Below, piece after piece: positions 34,499 through 41,876 of a DNA stretch of 64,000 bases. The notes under the pieces are model-generated. The model was not told where the DNA came from, did no database searches, and saw only the letters and a list, made by a program, of their open reading frames with translations. The stretch lies in IMG/VR virus record IMGVR_UViG_3300037240_000024, positions 1-64,000 of that record, one strand, 5' to 3'. Both the position numbers and the translations under genes were made by a program. This stretch comes from a virus. Positions within the stretch are counted from its first letter, which is position 1. Every line of letters begins with the position of its first letter.

Positions 34499-35421
34499 TT
34501 CCTACCCATCTCTCGGATGACATCGGGCTGCGCGTCGGCGATCCGGTTGGTGCCAAGATCGGCTTGGCGGATCATCTGCGAGCGTCGGATCGAGCGCGCC
34601 GCCATGCAAGCCCACGCGAAATCGCCACACGCAACTTCTTTGTCGCCGATGGCGGCCACCCAAATTTTGCCATGTTTGAAAATGTGAGGCTTGGGGGTCA
34701 TTCCCCATCTCGCGTATCTGAGGGGTGCTCTGGGCGCGTCATCGTCATCAAATGTGCCATTATATGCGTGGGCAATCCCTGCGAACGGCTCCAACGCCTC
34801 CCGCGCTTGGGCTAGCTGCTCCAACAGCACGCGTTCGCTGAAACCGAGAAATCGCTGCGCTTGGGCTAGTTGGGCGCGGAGAGCGACGAGTTTAGCGTCT
34901 CTCAAGTCGATTTCCTTGCACCTATGGTTGCCGCGCTCGTCGCCGTAGCCATCGTGACATTGATCCGCTGCGAGTGCTGAATTTTCGCGTTCTGCGTCCT
35001 CCAACTGGACGCCGAGGCGCATCGTGTCTGCCTCACGGTTCGCCCAATCCTGCTCGGCGGATACAGCGCGGGCAACGGCGGCGTCCCGCTCGGTGCGGAG
35101 GGCGGCTAGTTCGGATTTGGTTTTCCCAAGTTTATTTCTCAATATGGCAACGTTGCAGCGTGCGACTTGAAGCGCCGCATCGTCCAGCGCTCCGTCCCGG
35201 ATAGCGTTGCGGTCAATCAGTGGGTATATTGCGTCCATTATCTTTCTCGCATCTTGCAACGCCTTCTCCCGCGCCTCGCTGGCGCGCTGGTCGCCGTAGG
35301 CGCGGAGGGCGGCGGTGGCGTCAGGGTTAGTCAGCACAAAAACAAAATCGGTTTCATCCGAGTGCTCATATTTGCGATATTCGCGGACCGACTCCACGAG
35401 CTTGTCGTCCGGGTTGGTCAT
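34495..35421 (-). CDS. Coiled-coil hypothetical protein (308 aa)
   Basis: Residues ~45-215 are a long charged coiled coil (LGKTKSELAALRTERDAAVA, RDAKLVALRAQLAQAQRFLG). The last 90 residues form a separate aromatic-containing domain (KPHIFKHGKIWVAAIGDKEV, ACGDFAWACMAARSIRRSQM). It is coupled at both ends by ATGA overlaps. No family recognised. Confidence 0.6.
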   Translation of the reverse strand: MTNPDDKLVESVREYRKYEHSDETDFVFVLTNPDATAALRAYGDQRASEAREKALQDARKIMDAIYPLIDRNAIRDGALDDAALQVARCNVAILRNKLGKTKSELAALRTERDAAVARAVSAEQDWANREADTMRLGVQLEDAERENSALAADQCHDGYGDERGNHRCKEIDLRDAKLVALRAQLAQAQRFLGFSERVLLEQLAQAREALEPFAGIAHAYNGTFDDDDAPRAPLRYARWGMTPKPHIFKHGKIWVAAIGDKEVACGDFAWACMAARSIRRSQMIRQADLGTNRIADAQPDVIREMGRK

Positions 35422-35735
35422 TTCGGCTCCTGCGGTTTGGCGACGGTGAGACTCCAGCGGAGGGCTTCGATCTGTCCCTCGATGTACCTGATCTGAAAGC
35501 CATCGTTATGTTCTTGGGCGGCAGCCAACCATGAATTGCGCCGCTCGATCTCCGCTCTGATCTCGTCAGCCGGGCGAACCCCGGGCGGGGTTGATCCTGC
35601 GGCGTACCAAACGTGTTCTGCAAGAGCAGCGGCAAGCGTGTATATGCGGTGCCGATCATCAGCGTATCCGGCAATTTCTCGCTGTCTCTCCAACTCAGCC
35701 ACGCGGGCTGCGATCTCTGCGGCGGAACGTTTCAT
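35418..35735 (-). CDS. Hypothetical helical protein (105 aa)
   Basis: ATG 35735 is chosen because it overlaps the stop of the upstream membrane gene (ATGA) and has GGA 8 nt before it; longer open frame upstream belongs to that other gene. Content is helical: KRSAAEIAARVAELERQREI and NDGFQIRYIEGQIEALRWSL. No known function. Confidence 0.6.
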   Translation of the reverse strand: MKRSAAEIAARVAELERQREIAGYADDRHRIYTLAAALAEHVWYAAGSTPPGVRPADEIRAEIERRNSWLAAAQEHNDGFQIRYIEGQIEALRWSLTVAKPQEPK

Positions 35736-35890
35736 AGGCATTTTCCGTTTGTCCATTTTACAAATGCAACAATTAAAATAAGGATGAATGGGATAGAGAT
35801 GACTCCAGACCACACTGCGGAATAGATCAATAGTCCCCGTGGAAAATCTTTCCACGGCTCAACTAAAGCCCTTTTAAAATCCTCTCTCAT
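35732..35890 (-). CDS. 52-aa single-span membrane protein
   Basis: Minus-strand ATG 35890 encodes MREDFKRALVEPWKDFPRGL followed by one hydrophobic helix (YSAVWSGVISIPFILILIVA) and a short basic tail KWTNGKCL. Overlaps its upstream neighbour (TGATG) and downstream neighbour (ATGA). More A/T-rich than the surrounding genes. Function unknown. Confidence 0.6.
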   Translation of the reverse strand: MREDFKRALVEPWKDFPRGLLIYSAVWSGVISIPFILILIVAFVKWTNGKCL

Positions 35891-36012
35891 CACTTGGCTC
35901 CCTGCTGTCCGATCCCATCCGCGAACATCTGCCGGAACGCCTCGACCTCCGGGTTAGGCGGGGGCTTTCGGATAAACCCCGATGCAATACTCGCCATCGT
36001 CAGCCTGCCCAT
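35890..36012 (-). CDS. Small hypothetical protein (40 aa)
   Basis: ATG 36012 on the minus strand gives MGRLTMASIASGFIRKPPPN to ...GIGQQGAK; ATG 35997 in the same frame is an alternative start. The stop overlaps the next ATG, as in its neighbours, which is the main support for it being a gene. Confidence 0.45.
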   Translation of the reverse strand: MGRLTMASIASGFIRKPPPNPEVEAFRQMFADGIGQQGAK

Positions 36013-36034
36013 CAATCAAGTGATCGTCACATTT

Positions 36035-36241
36035 CTATTTGCAGTTTCTGCCAAGAGACATTACACAGTCAGTAAAAAGAAAACATTTCATGCCGGAATC
36101 ATGCCCCATAATTACCGGATAGGTCATGAGACATGTAAAACCAAGAATTGGGCCGGTCAAAATGGACCAAGCGAAAAGTATTACAAAACATGCACCCACC
36201 GTCAGACCCACTGCCAGAACTAAGTTCTTGAGCATACTCAT
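36035..36241 (-). CDS. Membrane protein (68 aa)
   Basis: MSMLKNLVLAVGLTVGACFV then ILFAWSILTGPILGFTCLMT: two hydrophobic segments and a cysteine-containing polar tail. ATG 36241 overlaps the candidate stop of the upstream gene (ATGA). Part of the minus-strand chain of small membrane genes. No function assigned. Confidence 0.6.
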   Translation of the reverse strand: MSMLKNLVLAVGLTVGACFVILFAWSILTGPILGFTCLMTYPVIMGHDSGMKCFLFTDCVMSLGRNCK

Positions 36242-36336
36242 CGCCGCCGCTCCTGCTGTCTCAGTTCATTGGCATATAGTTGCCGAAAGCCTTCATCCTG
36301 CGGATCAGCCGCCCCCAGCGCCCGCACAAGCGCCAC
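36238..36336 (-). CDS. Possible 32-aa protein
   Basis: From GTG 36336 the minus strand reads VALVRALGAADPQDEGFRQL to ELRQQERRR with TGA overlapping the next ATG. There is no clear Shine-Dalgarno sequence; support is the ATGA junction and the fact that the gap would otherwise be empty. Start uncertain. Confidence 0.35.
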   Translation of the reverse strand: MALVRALGAADPQDEGFRQLYANELRQQERRR

Positions 36337-36364
36337 CGCGAGCGGACAGGCGACGCGGCGGTTG

Positions 36365-36688
36365 TCAGTTCGTGTCGGCGTTGGGGTCGAAGCGATCGTC
36401 GGTCAGCGTCGTATCTGATGGACCCTGTTCGGGTGGCGTCGCCAGGGTTTTAGCTGGCAGTCCCGCTGGCTTCTCAGGCGCAGGTGGTCCGTTGTGGTAC
36501 GCATGATCGCGCACCGCCCGCGCGGCCGCGTCCGCAGCGCCGGCCTCGACGCGCTTCAGAATCGCCTTCTCGGTGATCTCGTGCGTGGCGTTGAGATAAG
36601 CCTGCAAGGCGCCGCCCAGCGCCTTCGCTTCGTCGTCCTGAACGGCCGCCATCGTGGCGTTGTATTGGATCGTCAGATAGTCTGTCAT
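36365..36688 (-). CDS. Hypothetical protein (107 aa)
   Basis: ATG 36688 (MTDYLTIQYNATMAAVQDDE) is preferred to the longer frame because GAGG lies 8 nt upstream and the extra residues would overlap the preceding gene. Helical N-terminal domain; Pro/Thr/Asp-rich C-terminus that is probably disordered. No family recognised. Confidence 0.55.
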   Translation of the reverse strand: MTDYLTIQYNATMAAVQDDEAKALGGALQAYLNATHEITEKAILKRVEAGAADAAARAVRDHAYHNGPPAPEKPAGLPAKTLATPPEQGPSDTTLTDDRFDPNADTN

Positions 36689-36689
36689 G

Positions 36690-36839
36690 TCAGTAGCCTC
36701 GCTTCGCTGCGAATCGCGTGCCGATAATGCAGACGATCCCGACAAGTTCAAAATAGGTGCCGTGAACTGGGTTGGCGGCGCCGATGGCTGTCAGCACCAT
36801 GCCGGCGACCATCAGCCAGAAAGAAACGTCCTTAACCAT
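36690..36839 (-). CDS. 49-aa two-helix membrane protein
   Basis: Minus-strand ATG 36839 has GGAGGGG just upstream. It encodes MVKDVSFWLMVAGMVLTAIG and YFELVGIVCIIGTRFAAKRG: two hydrophobic helices and a basic end. Function unknown. Confidence 0.6.
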   Translation of the reverse strand: MVKDVSFWLMVAGMVLTAIGAANPVHGTYFELVGIVCIIGTRFAAKRGY

Positions 36840-36856
36840 CTACCCCTCCTCGGTGG

Positions 36857-36882
36857 GCCGCTGCGAGTCGCCCCGCAGCGGC
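36857..36882. other. Intergenic hairpin
   Basis: GCCGCTGCG and CGCAGCGGC form a perfect 9-bp inverted repeat around an 8-nt loop between two minus-strand membrane genes. A T-run (ATTTTA) follows only on the plus strand, so it could terminate stray plus-strand transcripts or act as an mRNA processing or stability element in the minus-strand operon. Confidence 0.55.
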
Positions 36883-36887
36883 AGATT

Positions 36888-37325
36888 TTAGCGCTTGACC
36901 TTCGGGATATTCAGATGGTCATCGGCGAGGCCGTGTTTGATCGCTTCGCCCTTAACCGCCCAGAATGCGAGAAAAGCGATGAAGCCGACGCCGAGCGACA
37001 ACCACTCCCAAATCAGCGCGAAAATGCTGGTGAGGTCGGTCGACGTCACGTTGATGCCGCGCATCTGGACGAAACTGATCGCACAAAACACGACCAGTGC
37101 GCCGTTGAAAATCCACTCGAACGGCTTGGTTTGCACGATATCAAGCCCAATCGCCGAGCCGATCCACGGCAACGCCGTGAACCCGATCATGAACAGCGTG
37201 GCGCCGAACATGAAAGACGAGACGTCGGCCGCGAATCCGGTCGCGACCGTATTCGCGATCAGGTGCATGATGGCGACAGGGGCCAGGTAGATGAGCGCCA
37301 GTATGCGGTATGCAGAGGTGTTCAT
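36888..37325 (-). CDS. Four-helix membrane protein, first gene of the minus operon (145 aa)
   Basis: ATG 37325 (MNTSAYRILALIYLAPVAIM) with GGAGAA upstream. Four hydrophobic helices are visible, including FMFGATLFMIGFTALPWIGS, WIFNGALVVFCAISFV and WLSLGVGFIAFLAFWAV, with a basic C-terminus. It is the first gene downstream of the leftward promoter of the control region, so it would be expressed in opposition to the replication operon. No family recognised. Confidence 0.65.
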   Translation of the reverse strand: MNTSAYRILALIYLAPVAIMHLIANTVATGFAADVSSFMFGATLFMIGFTALPWIGSAIGLDIVQTKPFEWIFNGALVVFCAISFVQMRGINVTSTDLTSIFALIWEWLSLGVGFIAFLAFWAVKGEAIKHGLADDHLNIPKVKR

Positions 37326-37360
37326 GTGATTTTCTCCGTAGCGTCTAAGGGTCGACCCGC

Positions 37361-37389
37361 TTGACACGCCCCGTACATACTGTTATCTG
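37361..37389 (+). promoter_or_regulatory. Rightward promoter of the control region
   Basis: TTGACA (37361-37366) and TATCTG (37384-37389) are separated by exactly 17 bp. Transcription would pass the operator at 37410-37424 and the HTH gene. Its -10 overlaps the other operator copy (37373-37387). Confidence 0.7.
37373..37387 (-). promoter_or_regulatory. Operator copy ATAACA-GTA-TGTACG
   Basis: On the minus strand this site reads ATAACAGTATGTACG, matching the recurrent ATAACA-N3-TGTnnn element; the same right half (TGTACG) is found at 57237 and 57559. It overlaps the -10 elements of both divergent promoters. Confidence 0.6.
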
Positions 37390-37402
37390 AGCCGAAGGTC
37401 AA
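37374..37402 (-). promoter_or_regulatory. Leftward promoter interlocked with the rightward one
   Basis: On the minus strand TTGACC (37402-37397) and TATGTA (37379-37374) are 17 bp apart. Both promoters occupy almost the same 40 bp, so occupancy by polymerase at one should exclude the other. It drives the minus-strand membrane-protein chain from 37325 leftwards. Confidence 0.65.
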
Positions 37403-37409
37403 GCGTAAA

Positions 37410-37424
37410 ATAACAGCCTGTTAC
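37410..37424 (+). promoter_or_regulatory. Operator copy ATAACA-GCC-TGTTAC
   Basis: Contains the perfect palindrome TAACAG-C-CTGTTA, 8 bp upstream of the HTH start codon. It is placed to block transcription or translation of the HTH gene, as in autoregulated Cro/CI-type genes. Confidence 0.7.
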
Positions 37425-37431
37425 GGGTGCC

Positions 37432-37650
37432 ATGACGGATTTCGACTATCACAAATTCCTGCGGGACAAATTCGGCGACGTCGATCGTCTGGTCGCGTTT
37501 CTGCACACCTACCGGCACGACATCCCACGCGCCACGGTGAACCAGTGGTTCCGCCGGGCGTCCGTCCCGGCCGATCATTTCGCCACGCTGCTGATGTTGC
37601 TGGAGATGGACGTCGGCGGTCCGGTGTCTCTCGTGGAGTATGTGCGATGA
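37432..37650 (+). CDS. Cro-sized helix-turn-helix regulator (72 aa)
   Basis: The sequence VDRLVAFLHTYRHDIPRATV followed by NQWFRRASVPADHFATLLML has the layout of a Cro/CI-type HTH, in which the recognition helix lies at about PRATVNQWFRRAS. It has no oligomerisation or protease domain, so it is Cro-like in size rather than a full repressor. It lies directly behind two copies of the recurring operator, which makes autoregulation likely and makes it the best candidate for the protein that binds all copies in the genome. Confidence 0.65.
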   Translation: MTDFDYHKFLRDKFGDVDRLVAFLHTYRHDIPRATVNQWFRRASVPADHFATLLMLLEMDVGGPVSLVEYVR

Positions 37651-37871
37651 CGAGCCTCTACCTGCGTGCCGACGCTCAACAGAAACGACTTCTCAAAATT
37701 ATCTCAGGCGCTGTGATCGACGCCGCCAACGGGCATCCCGGCGCCAAGCCGGATCGGAAATTCGCGCGCAGTGTGGCAAAACGCGCGGTCGGAACAATCT
37801 CGGCTTACGAGCCGAGATTGTTGGCGTCGGACGCTTGCGATCCGCCGTCATATGGACGCCGAACAACTTAG
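37647..37871 (+). CDS. Small basic protein downstream of the regulator (74 aa)
   Basis: ATG 37647 overlaps the regulator stop (ATGA). MTSLYLRADAQQKRLLKIIS and PDRKFARSVAKRAVGTISAY look like a compact, basic helical domain followed by a short tail; I have seen similar short proteins next to phage HTH genes but know no function. A terminator follows. Confidence 0.6.
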   Translation: MTSLYLRADAQQKRLLKIISGAVIDAANGHPGAKPDRKFARSVAKRAVGTISAYEPRLLASDACDPPSYGRRTT

Positions 37872-37912
37872 CGGATCGGTGTTCTCGCCGTGTCAGTATC
37901 AGCACGGCGGCG

Positions 37913-37950
37913 ACGGGGCGATCTTAATTGATCGGGTCGCCCCGTTTATC
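37913..37950 (+). terminator. Terminator after the regulator operon
   Basis: ACGGGGCGA and TCGCCCCGT pair perfectly (9 bp) around an inner GATC...GATC hairpin and are followed by TTATCT. It would isolate the HTH operon from the replication genes, leaving those to the promoters downstream. Confidence 0.7.
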
Positions 37951-37969
37951 TCTTCACGGAGTATGTACG

Positions 37970-38077
37970 GTGATCGTTTTCATTGAGATTTTAGCGATTC
38001 TCATTCTTCTGCCTATCGCCGCCGCTTCCGTTTTGCTGACGATATGCTTGGTGATTATAGCGGTCAGAGGCAAATGA
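37970..38077 (+). CDS. 35-aa single-span membrane protein
   Basis: GTG 37970 has ACGGAG 8 nt upstream. It encodes a start residue then IVFIEILAILILLPIAAASV and LLTICLVIIAVRGK: one long hydrophobic segment with a basic end. Its stop overlaps the RusA start as ATGA. Function unknown. Confidence 0.55.
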   Translation: MIVFIEILAILILLPIAAASVLLTICLVIIAVRGK

Positions 38078-38478
38078 TCGAGATTCGCATGGACGGCCAG
38101 CCCGTCGGCAAGGGACGCCCGCGCTTCTCTCGCAAGACCGGCACGGTCTACACGCCCGAGAAGACGGCGCGCTACGAAGAGCGTCTCGCCTGGGCGGCGC
38201 AGAGCATCATGGCGGGGCGTCCGCTGCTGACGGGGCCGCTTTGGGTCGAGGTGATCGCATGGATGGAGATTCCCAAATCGAAGCCCAAGGCGTTTCGTGC
38301 CGCAGCTCTGGCGAACAGCATCTGGCCGACGACGAAACCGGATGGGGACAACATCGCGAAAATGCTTGACGCCATGAACCGCGTCGTGTGGGTCGACGAT
38401 TCCCAGATCGTCAAGCTCGTTGTCAGCAAGCACTATTCCGAGCGACCCTGTCTTATCGTGACGGTTCGCGAAAAATAG
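38074..38478 (+). CDS. rusA: RusA-family Holliday-junction resolvase
   Basis: 134 residues from ATG 38074. PVGKGRPRFSRKTGTVYTPE, then KPDGDNIAKMLDAMN (residues ~88-102) and VWVDDSQIVKLVVSKHYSER (~105-124) contain the conserved aspartates and the DDSQI motif of RusA. These dimeric enzymes cut four-way junctions. Here it would process recombination or replication intermediates and help remove branches before packaging. It opens the replication region. Confidence 0.85.
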   Translation: MIEIRMDGQPVGKGRPRFSRKTGTVYTPEKTARYEERLAWAAQSIMAGRPLLTGPLWVEVIAWMEIPKSKPKAFRAAALANSIWPTTKPDGDNIAKMLDAMNRVVWVDDSQIVKLVVSKHYSERPCLIVTVREK

Positions 38479-38480
38479 GC

Positions 38481-38509
38481 TTGACGCTAAAATAACAAAG
38501 TGTTATAGC
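38481..38509 (+). promoter_or_regulatory. Replication-operon promoter with embedded operator
   Basis: TTGACG (38481-38486) and TATAGC (38504-38509) are 17 bp apart. The perfect palindrome ATAACA-AAG-TGTTAT (38492-38506) fills the spacer and touches the -10 element, so a protein bound there should exclude RNA polymerase. The first gene downstream is the membrane protein at 38556, then the helicase and the long replication operon. Confidence 0.75.
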
Positions 38510-38555
38510 GATCCTGCGAAACGGTCGAAACTGAGAAACGGACGGGCAGGTAGCC

Positions 38556-38711
38556 ATGAGCAAAGACACGGAAGAAATGTTCGCGCTTATGGGCGCTGCG
38601 CTCATGCTTTTAGGCCTCCTGAGTCTGCTGGTCCAAGTTCCCGTGTTTACAGGCGGCGCTGGGCTTCTCCTTTACGGTGTTTCCGTCGTCGGCGGCTGGT
38701 TTCGCAAATGA
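38556..38711 (+). CDS. 51-aa membrane protein heading the replication operon
   Basis: MSKDTEEMFALMGAALMLLG, then LLSLLVQVP and GAGLLLYGVSVVGGWFRK: two short hydrophobic helices. GGCAGG precedes ATG 38556. It overlaps the helicase start. Function unknown. Confidence 0.55.
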   Translation: MSKDTEEMFALMGAALMLLGLLSLLVQVPVFTGGAGLLLYGVSVVGGWFRK

Positions 38712-40042
38712 TGACCCCCATGCCGACGCAACTGACGGGCGCCGCGTTCTTGGCGGCTCGTCCGACGGCGCTGCTGGCCGACGAGCCGCGCGTCGGGAAA
38801 ACAGGCGCTGCGCTGCTAGCCGCGCGGACATTTGCAGGCATTGAAATGGGTCGGAAAGGACTTCTTTTTAGAGTTCTGATCGTAACGACATCGTCAGGCC
38901 GTGCAGTGTGGTTGCGCGCCGTCAGAGAGTGGATAACAGGCAACCAGCACATAGCGTTTAACATTGTATCCTGGGATGACGTAAGACAGCCGAAAGCATA
39001 CGCAGCGTTGATTGACGCAGAGTTTAATCTCGCCATCCTCGACGAGGACCACCGGGCCAAAAATCCCGACACGAAGACTGCGCAAGCCGTCTACGGCAAG
39101 TTCAATCAATGGGGCGACCGGATTACGAAGGGCCTCGTTACCGACATTCCGCGCGTCTGGCACCTGTCGGGAACGCCCTGTCCGCATGATCTCGGCGACA
39201 TGTGGTGCCGGCTACGCTCTTCGGCGCCGCACCTGCTTCACAACATCGGCGAGATGCCTGACGTCACCTCCTATGAGTCGTTTCGCAACCGCTACTGCGT
39301 GATGCGACCGAAGAAGTTGTCGAACTGGACGACGATCATGGTCGTGATCGGCGGCAAAAACGAAGCGGAGCTGAAGGCTCGCATTGGTGACTGGATGCTG
39401 CGCCGAACACAGAAAGACGTCGGCATCCGACCGCCGGTGCAAGAGCTTATGCCGCTGATCGTGTCGCCGGCGCAGCGCCGCGAGATTGCCACCGACAAGC
39501 AGGCGAGCGAGATCATGGCGGCGATCGAGAGCGGCATGACGCGCGAACTCGAAATGGACCTCGGGCCCCTGCGGCGGATCACAGGACGGATCAAAGCCGA
39601 AGCGATCGTCGTCGCGGCGAAAGAATGGCTGGAGGACAACCCCGGCGACAAGCTGGTGCTGGCCTACTATCACCGGGAAGTCGGTGACATTCTTCAGGAG
39701 AGTCTCGGCTCCGTGCAGTGCTGTCGTGTTGATGGCTCGACTTCGCCGCGTGCCAGAGAACTTGAGCAGGAGATGTTCGCTCAAAGACCGCCGCTGCGCA
39801 TCTTCCTTGCGCAGATCGACGCGGCGGGCGAGTCGATTGATCTGAGCGCGGCGGCGGAACTGTGGTTTGTGGAATCAACGTTTTCTCCGAAATCCATGAA
39901 ACAGATGGCGGCACGTATTTCGAACGTGAATCAGGTGAAAAATACGTATATAAAAGTTGCGTTCATTGAAAATTCAATTGACGACGCGATTCAATCATCG
40001 TTAATTCGGTTGTGGTCGTCAATTAAAGAAGTGGTGGCATGA
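38708..40042 (+). CDS. SNF2-type helicase / translocase (444 aa)
   Basis: Superfamily 2 motifs are visible in order: LLADEPRVGKTGAALLAART (Walker A, residues ~22-41), AILDEDHRAKNPDTKTAQAV (DExH box with the RxKN typical of SNF2 proteins, ~109-128), LSGTP (motif III, ~153), and, in the second domain, DGSTSPRARE, FLAQIDAAGESIDLSAA and QMAARISNVNQ (motifs IV-VI). Probably acts on replication forks or recombination intermediates. Phages with DUF2800/DUF2815 and a family A polymerase often carry such a helicase. The last ~150 bp are unusually A/T-rich, at the junction with the HNH gene. Confidence 0.75.
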   Translation: MMTPMPTQLTGAAFLAARPTALLADEPRVGKTGAALLAARTFAGIEMGRKGLLFRVLIVTTSSGRAVWLRAVREWITGNQHIAFNIVSWDDVRQPKAYAALIDAEFNLAILDEDHRAKNPDTKTAQAVYGKFNQWGDRITKGLVTDIPRVWHLSGTPCPHDLGDMWCRLRSSAPHLLHNIGEMPDVTSYESFRNRYCVMRPKKLSNWTTIMVVIGGKNEAELKARIGDWMLRRTQKDVGIRPPVQELMPLIVSPAQRREIATDKQASEIMAAIESGMTRELEMDLGPLRRITGRIKAEAIVVAAKEWLEDNPGDKLVLAYYHREVGDILQESLGSVQCCRVDGSTSPRARELEQEMFAQRPPLRIFLAQIDAAGESIDLSAAAELWFVESTFSPKSMKQMAARISNVNQVKNTYIKVAFIENSIDDAIQSSLIRLWSSIKEVVA

Positions 40043-40551
40043 GAAAATCTTTACCAATTGAAGAACTTCACCGACTGTTCGTGTGCGACGCGAAAGTGGG
40101 ACGTTTGTGGTGGAAGTACCGGGACGACGTTAACCCCACGTGGAACATACGGTGGGCCGGTAAAGAAGCAGGCGGTCCTATTCGCGGCTATTGGCAGGTT
40201 ATCATTCATTACAAGAATTATAGGAGACACAGAATCATATGGGCGATGCACTATGGGTTTTGGCCGAAGAACGGCCTGGATCATAGAAAGGGGACCGGCG
40301 AAGGAGATGGAATTGCCAATTTGCGAGAGGCCAGTCAGCCAGAAAATACCAGAAATGTAAAAATCCATCACGACAACGGTTCAGGTCTTAAAGGGGTGTG
40401 CTGGCACAAAGCGATGAAAAAGTGGCACGCCCAATTGATGTTCGACGGCATCCGCGTCTTATCCGAATTCTCAACTTGTCCTGCCGCAGCATCCTTCGTC
40501 TATCAGATCGCAGCCGACAAGCACTTCGGCGAATTTGCGAGATTCGCGTGA
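40039..40551 (+). CDS. HNH homing-type endonuclease with AP2 domain (170 aa)
   Basis: The HNH core is RRHRIIWAMHYGFWPKNGLD, HRKGTGEGDGIANLREASQ, PENTRNVKIH (residues ~54-115), with the order His...DH...N-L-R. The C-terminal ~55 residues (SGLKGVCWHKAMKKWHAQLM) form an AP2-type DNA-binding domain. This pairing is typical of free-standing phage homing endonucleases. It is more A/T-rich than its neighbours and sits exactly between helicase and small membrane genes with overlapping ends, as expected for an inserted mobile gene. Confidence 0.8.
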   Translation: MRKSLPIEELHRLFVCDAKVGRLWWKYRDDVNPTWNIRWAGKEAGGPIRGYWQVIIHYKNYRRHRIIWAMHYGFWPKNGLDHRKGTGEGDGIANLREASQPENTRNVKIHHDNGSGLKGVCWHKAMKKWHAQLMFDGIRVLSEFSTCPAAASFVYQIAADKHFGEFARFA

Positions 40552-40634
40552 CGCCCGAAGCCGTCCCAGCCGTGGCGATGCTGATCGTGTTCGTACTTGT
40601 CATCGTTGTGGCGATAATCACAACCTCGACGTAG
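40548..40634 (+). CDS. 28-aa membrane peptide
   Basis: GTG 40548 overlaps the HNH stop (GTGA). After VTPEAVPAV the remainder AMLIVFVLVIVVAIITTST is one hydrophobic helix. It is followed at once by GTAGGAGG, the ribosome-binding site of the next small gene. Confidence 0.45.
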   Translation: MTPEAVPAVAMLIVFVLVIVVAIITTST

Positions 40635-40642
40635 GAGGCCGT

Positions 40643-40732
40643 ATGAGACTCACGCTCTTCGCCCGCGCCGTGCTGGCGACTTTCATCGCGGACGCGCTGA
40701 TCGCGTACGCGACCTACGAATACCTGTTCTAA
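40643..40732 (+). CDS. 29-aa membrane peptide
   Basis: ATG 40643 has an excellent GGAGG 4-5 nt upstream. It encodes MRLTLFARAVLATFIADALI then AYATYEYLF, a single amphipathic or transmembrane helix. Function unknown. Confidence 0.5.
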   Translation: MRLTLFARAVLATFIADALIAYATYEYLF

Positions 40733-40745
40733 CCGGAGAAACGAA

Positions 40746-41876
40746 GTGGCGAAAATTCACATTGAAATCGATACGATTGCGGGCGACAATCTGGACGACG
40801 TATTCGGAGAATTCGGTTTCTTCCGACGCGACAACCCGGAAGTCCAACGCGACGATCAGCACAAGTTCTACCCGAATCCCGACGCTCAACGGCGCCTTAT
40901 GGAAGCCGCAGCGGCCGGTCAACGCGCTCGGGACGTGCCACCGACGCCTGCCGCGCCCGGCACAGGCTATACGGAAGAGACGAAGCCGCAGATCGTGAAC
41001 ATCACCAGCGGCGCCCCGCTCGGCCCCTACGACGGCGAGCGCAAGCGCGGTGAGGCGCTGCCGCCAGGCCGTCGCCGGACCAACGCGCAGATCGAAAGCG
41101 ACAAGCTTTACTTCGACCAGGAGCACAACAAGGAATCGAATGGCGCCGCTGCGCTCGCCGCAATGGACAAGGGCGTTCACGGCCAGCACGAGATGAAGAT
41201 CGAAGGCGTCGACATTGACCACTCTGGTAGCGCGGCGAGCTTCACGATCTCGTCGGGCGCTGAACGCGTCAATCTCGAAGATAAAATCAACGCTCAAGAT
41301 CTCAGCGAGCGCGCCCAGGACGCCGCCGACGAGGCTGCGGAGATCGCCGCGTTCGCCAACGTGAAAGGCGCCGGCGAGCCGACGCTGGAGGATCTGCGGG
41401 CTGTTGCGGCGGCCTACGCCCACAAGTTCGGCATCAAGAACCAGATCACCGACATGCGCCGCATTCTGGGCTGCGCGATCATCGATGTGCCGAAGGACGA
41501 AATCGCCGCCGCCATCGCGCGGGTTCAGGCTGCGCTGGCGGCGACGAACATCGATGAGCATCTCGCTAAGACGAGCGAGCCCGAGAAGCCTGCCGCGCCG
41601 CGCACGGCGACCAAAGACGAACTCGTGCAGGCGATGCTAGCGTACGGCAAGAAGTACGACGGCTCAATCAAGCCCGACGAAATGATCTTCACCAAGGAAG
41701 ATCTGCCCAAGGTGTTCGGTCAGGTCTTCGGCGCCGGCGTGACGGGGCTGGGGTCGATGCCCGGCGCGGTCGGCAACGATTTCAGCAAGATCACGCCCGA
41801 GAATTTCGGCAGAGTCGTTGCTGCGGTCGAGCAGGCGACGACGGCGAATCCGTTCAAGCGGGAGGTGCGGAAATGA
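40746..41876 (+). CDS. Hypothetical replication-operon protein (376 aa)
   Basis: GTG 40746 with GGAGAA upstream. The first 45 residues form a small domain (KIHIEIDTIAGDNLDDVFGE), a disordered Pro/Thr/Arg stretch follows (~65-115), then acidic helical segments, including LEDLRAVAAAYAHKFGIKNQ and TKDELVQAMLAYGKKYDGSI that resemble each other and suggest a duplicated helical element. No catalytic motif recognised. It precedes the DUF2800 nuclease. Confidence 0.6.
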   Translation: MAKIHIEIDTIAGDNLDDVFGEFGFFRRDNPEVQRDDQHKFYPNPDAQRRLMEAAAAGQRARDVPPTPAAPGTGYTEETKPQIVNITSGAPLGPYDGERKRGEALPPGRRRTNAQIESDKLYFDQEHNKESNGAAALAAMDKGVHGQHEMKIEGVDIDHSGSAASFTISSGAERVNLEDKINAQDLSERAQDAADEAAEIAAFANVKGAGEPTLEDLRAVAAAYAHKFGIKNQITDMRRILGCAIIDVPKDEIAAAIARVQAALAATNIDEHLAKTSEPEKPAAPRTATKDELVQAMLAYGKKYDGSIKPDEMIFTKEDLPKVFGQVFGAGVTGLGSMPGAVGNDFSKITPENFGRVVAAVEQATTANPFKREVRK

